From contig NW_025955759.1 in the NCBI RefSeq assembly GCF_022376445.1, positions 1 through 10,599 on the forward strand: a stretch of DNA of 10,599 bases, written 5' to 3'. The stretch comes from Fomitopsis serialis (lineage: Eukaryota > Basidiomycota > Agaricomycetes > Polyporales > Fomitopsidaceae). Position numbers and translations under genes: made by a program. Positions 8,734 through 10,599 of the stretch are shown one piece after another. Numbering within the stretch: the first letter of the stretch is position 1; every line of letters begins with the position of its first letter. The notes beneath the pieces are model-generated. The model ran no database searches, was not told where the DNA came from, and saw only the letters and a program-made list of their open reading frames with translations.

Positions 8734-9051
8734 CACCCGCTCAACCACGAGCACACAATCGCACCCGGGCACACGCTTGTCGCGCCGAGCGGTCATGTCC
8801 TTCACGCAGGGGCCTTGGGACTGGCGCGAGAAGCTCGACACCGAGCAGGGCAGACTGAAGACGACGGCGTCTGGCGGACGATGGTCGCCACTGCGAGCGT
8901 TGCAGGAGACAACAACTGGCACCGCTGGTGCGGGTGCACGATTTTGTCAAGGGTGTCGTGTATATGCTCAACTTTCTCAACGGACTTTGGCAGGATTCGC
9001 TCGTCGTGCGCGGTTCCTTTCTCTTCACATGTGGATGAGCTAACCTAGCTG

Positions 9052-10599
9052 TTGCGGCTTTGCGCGCGAACAGGCCCTGCGAATGAACCAGTACCATGTG
9101 CTGGTGACCTTCATCATCATCACGAGCTCCACCATCACTACGACCACCATCATGACCACCCCAGCGACTTGGACGTCGACATCGACGTGGACGACCGGCC
9201 TCTACAGCCCTGCGCGGGCTCGCAGGTGCAAGACCTCTTCTCGAGGTGTCGCGGTTGCAGTTGAATAGCAAACTCGTCAAGTCGTACGACCGCATGTCCA
9301 ACGTCGAGGACGAGCCGCACGTCACGACCTCGAACCTGCGCGGCGCGACGCTCAAGATCGGCGAGCTCGAGCTCGAGCGTGCGCAACATCTCTCCGCGCC
9401 GAGCTCCGGACCGCTCGTCGAGAAGGACCACATCACGACAGCGCTGAACCACCTCATGAAGTGTGCGACGGATGAGGCGGCGCAGCACAGCCAGGTGGAG
9501 AGTGCGCGTGCGCAGATCGAGAAGGAGCTTGCCGACCTTAGCGCGGGGCTCTTCAACCAGGCAAGCAGCATAGTAGCGAAGGCGCGCATCGCGCAGGCGA
9601 AGAGCGAGCGGAAGGAGGAGGGGACGGAGCGTGCGCTTCACGCAGGTAGTCGGGATGCTGCAGACGCAGATGCAGACACTGCAGGCGGAGAAGGAGCGTG
9701 CGGATGGGTGGATGGAGGATATGCGTGCTACGATGGGTAATGGCAAGTGGGTCGACCGGGTGCATGAGCCAAGTCCAGCCATTCGACGTCTCTTGTCTTC
9801 GCATGCACCATACATACCAAGAGTACTTGTCCTTCATCGCGCACCTGCGTTCAATTCAATACGTCCGGCGACTCAACATCCACCAGCGATGTCGACGCTG
9901 CTCCCATTGCCTTTCCTGGCGTCTAGTGACGGACGATTCGTGTGTCATATTCGTCTGTATATACAATATGCATATAGCGCTGACACCTGCTTGCAGTGAT
10001 CCGACGGTCCGGCTAGACCTTGCGCCCTCACTGAACTGGCTGTCGCGGAGATCCGTCATTTCGGCCATCCACGGCGGAGAACTCTCCATCGAGTCCATGC
10101 CTACACTTGTGCTCTTGCAAGAACTCGCGCCCTCCGCCATTCCTGGCCAATCACACAATACCCACATCTCATGTGCTCTCTGCGGGACTAGCATAATCTA
10201 TCCGTCCAACAGCGCCTCAGGTTCGCCTACCACGGCCAACTTCCCGTCTCCGACATCCCACCGACCATCCATCAACAACACCTGGTCCGCATCTCGCTTC
10301 AAAAACTCCCTTGTCCACACCCTCTCCTCCGGCCCCGGCGCGCTCGTGCAATCGCGCAGCCAATCCCCTGCCACGCGCGCGCCAGCCAGTGAGCCCCCAC
10401 CACAGTATACATCTTCCGCATCGCGATGACGTCGTCGGGGCTGCCCGTGTCCCTCCCGCTGTCTCCGCAGAACAATACCCAAGCCAAACCGACGATATAC
10501 CCGCTCTGCACGGCGCACTGGTGCCTCACGCGCCTGCGCGCTACATGCTCAATGTGGGCGTTCGTCCGCATGGCATCGTCGAGAAGATATGGGACGACG
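9052..10599 (+). pseudogene. SEC2/Rabin-like Rab exchange factor, broken, runs off right edge
   Basis: Sec2-type proteins activate the Rab GTPase Sec4/Rab8 on secretory vesicles during polarised exocytosis. Seen here: a His/Asp-rich linker (HHHHELHHHYDHHHDHPSD, from about 9103); a coiled coil with LNSKLVKSYDRMSNVED, IEKELADLSAGLFNQASSI and KARIAQAKSERK (9255-9640), which matches the Sec2p exchange domain; VVGMLQTQMQTLQAEKERA and GKWVDRVHE; after a 57-base intron (9940-9996), DPTVRLDLAPSLNWLSRRSV and the CALCGTS pair typical of fungal Sec2 C-terminal parts; a Ser/Pro-rich linker; and YIFRIAMTSSGLPVSLPLS, IYPLC..HWCLTRLRATC and GIVEKIWDD at the edge. The frame changes near 9238, 9645, 9813, 9856, 9919, 10405 and 10571. 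Prolines in EDEPHV and HLSAPSSGP lie where a continuous helix is expected. Together these favour a pseudogene. The start is uncertain, and the gene continues beyond the window. Confidence 0.82.
9940..9996 (+). other. probable 57-base intron in SEC2-like gene
   Basis: Donor gtgtgt follows LVTDDS codons (splitting the serine) and acceptor ttgcag precedes the codons for DPTVRLDLAP. The length is a multiple of three and no stop occurs inside, so the surrounding frame is open with or without splicing; the conserved blocks on both sides are better joined by removing it. Confidence 0.7.

Larger units (their letters stand above)
8387..9051. other. low-complexity interval between FKS relic and SEC2-like gene
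   Basis: No gene is supported with confidence. The left part (8387-8500) contains tacgtcacgtgg, and the middle is a C/T-rich repeat. A plus-strand frame starting at atgtccttcacg (8796) could encode a short N-terminal segment, and another frame at 8940-9005 reads VKGVVYMLNFLNGLWQDSLV. A possible intron (donor gtgcgc at 9006, a CTAAC branch-like site near 9040, acceptor acag ending at 9073) could join this to the SEC2-like gene. I cannot match these residues to a family, so they may be the decayed 5' part of that gene or non-coding. Confidence 0.35.

Noticed and set aside
8468..9043. Plus-strand frame of 191 residues
   Set aside because: Its first half is the C/T-rich repeat and the rest matches nothing I recognise; frame choice is arbitrary.
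8741..9589. Minus-strand open frame of 282 residues, the longest in the window
   Set aside because: It lies antisense to the conserved SEC2 coiled-coil blocks and has a low-complexity Arg/Ser/Cys-rich composition, as expected for the reverse of GC-rich coding DNA.
9150..9815. Minus-strand open frame of 221 residues
   Set aside because: Also antisense to the SEC2-like blocks, and Arg/Leu-rich without motifs; a shadow.

Overview
The window looks like nuclear DNA of a filamentous basidiomycete, most likely an agaricomycete. The evidence is the short introns (47-71 bases, GT...AG), a transposase whose sequence matches the Plavaka superfamily known mainly from Agaricomycetes, and relics of two fungal genes, a 1,3-beta-glucan synthase (FKS) and SEC2. 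These family calls come from recognising conserved protein blocks by eye; no database search was run. Nothing bacterial or organellar is visible, and I see no RNA gene or CRISPR array.

Layout. Bases 1-115 hold a triplicated 24-base repeat and the 3' flank of the first gene. Bases 116-3430 (minus strand) hold two multi-exon genes of unknown function, here called gene A (1384 down to 116, three exons) and gene B (3430 down to 1691, five exons). Their splice sites and phases fit well, but each carries one net reading-frame disruption inside an exon. Both contain a 15-base in-frame tandem repeat. Bases 3431-4514 hold no gene I can support.

Bases 4515-7802 (plus strand) hold a decayed Plavaka-type transposase: an N-terminal zinc finger, an acidic linker, the DDE-like core, a Cys-rich insert, the conserved 'YNTE..ERLH' block and the C-terminal domain. 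It has three plausible introns and at least eleven frame disruptions. Only 77 bases after its stop codon begins a 0.5 kb relic of the catalytic region of an FKS glucan synthase (7880-8386), with two in-frame stops, frame breaks and a missing internal block. After a low-complexity stretch, a SEC2/Rabin-type Rab exchange-factor gene (about 9052 to the right edge) is also broken, with seven frame changes and probable helix-breaking prolines in the coiled coil.

Interpretation. This is an accessory, decaying stretch: a dead transposon next to broken copies of two polarised-growth genes, flanked by two orphan-like genes. The genes do not form a recognisable pathway or operon, and I do not see a convincing new biological system. 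The most useful questions are whether the FKS and SEC2 fragments were captured by or rearranged with the transposon, what genes A and B are, and whether some of the many single-base frame slips are assembly errors rather than mutations.
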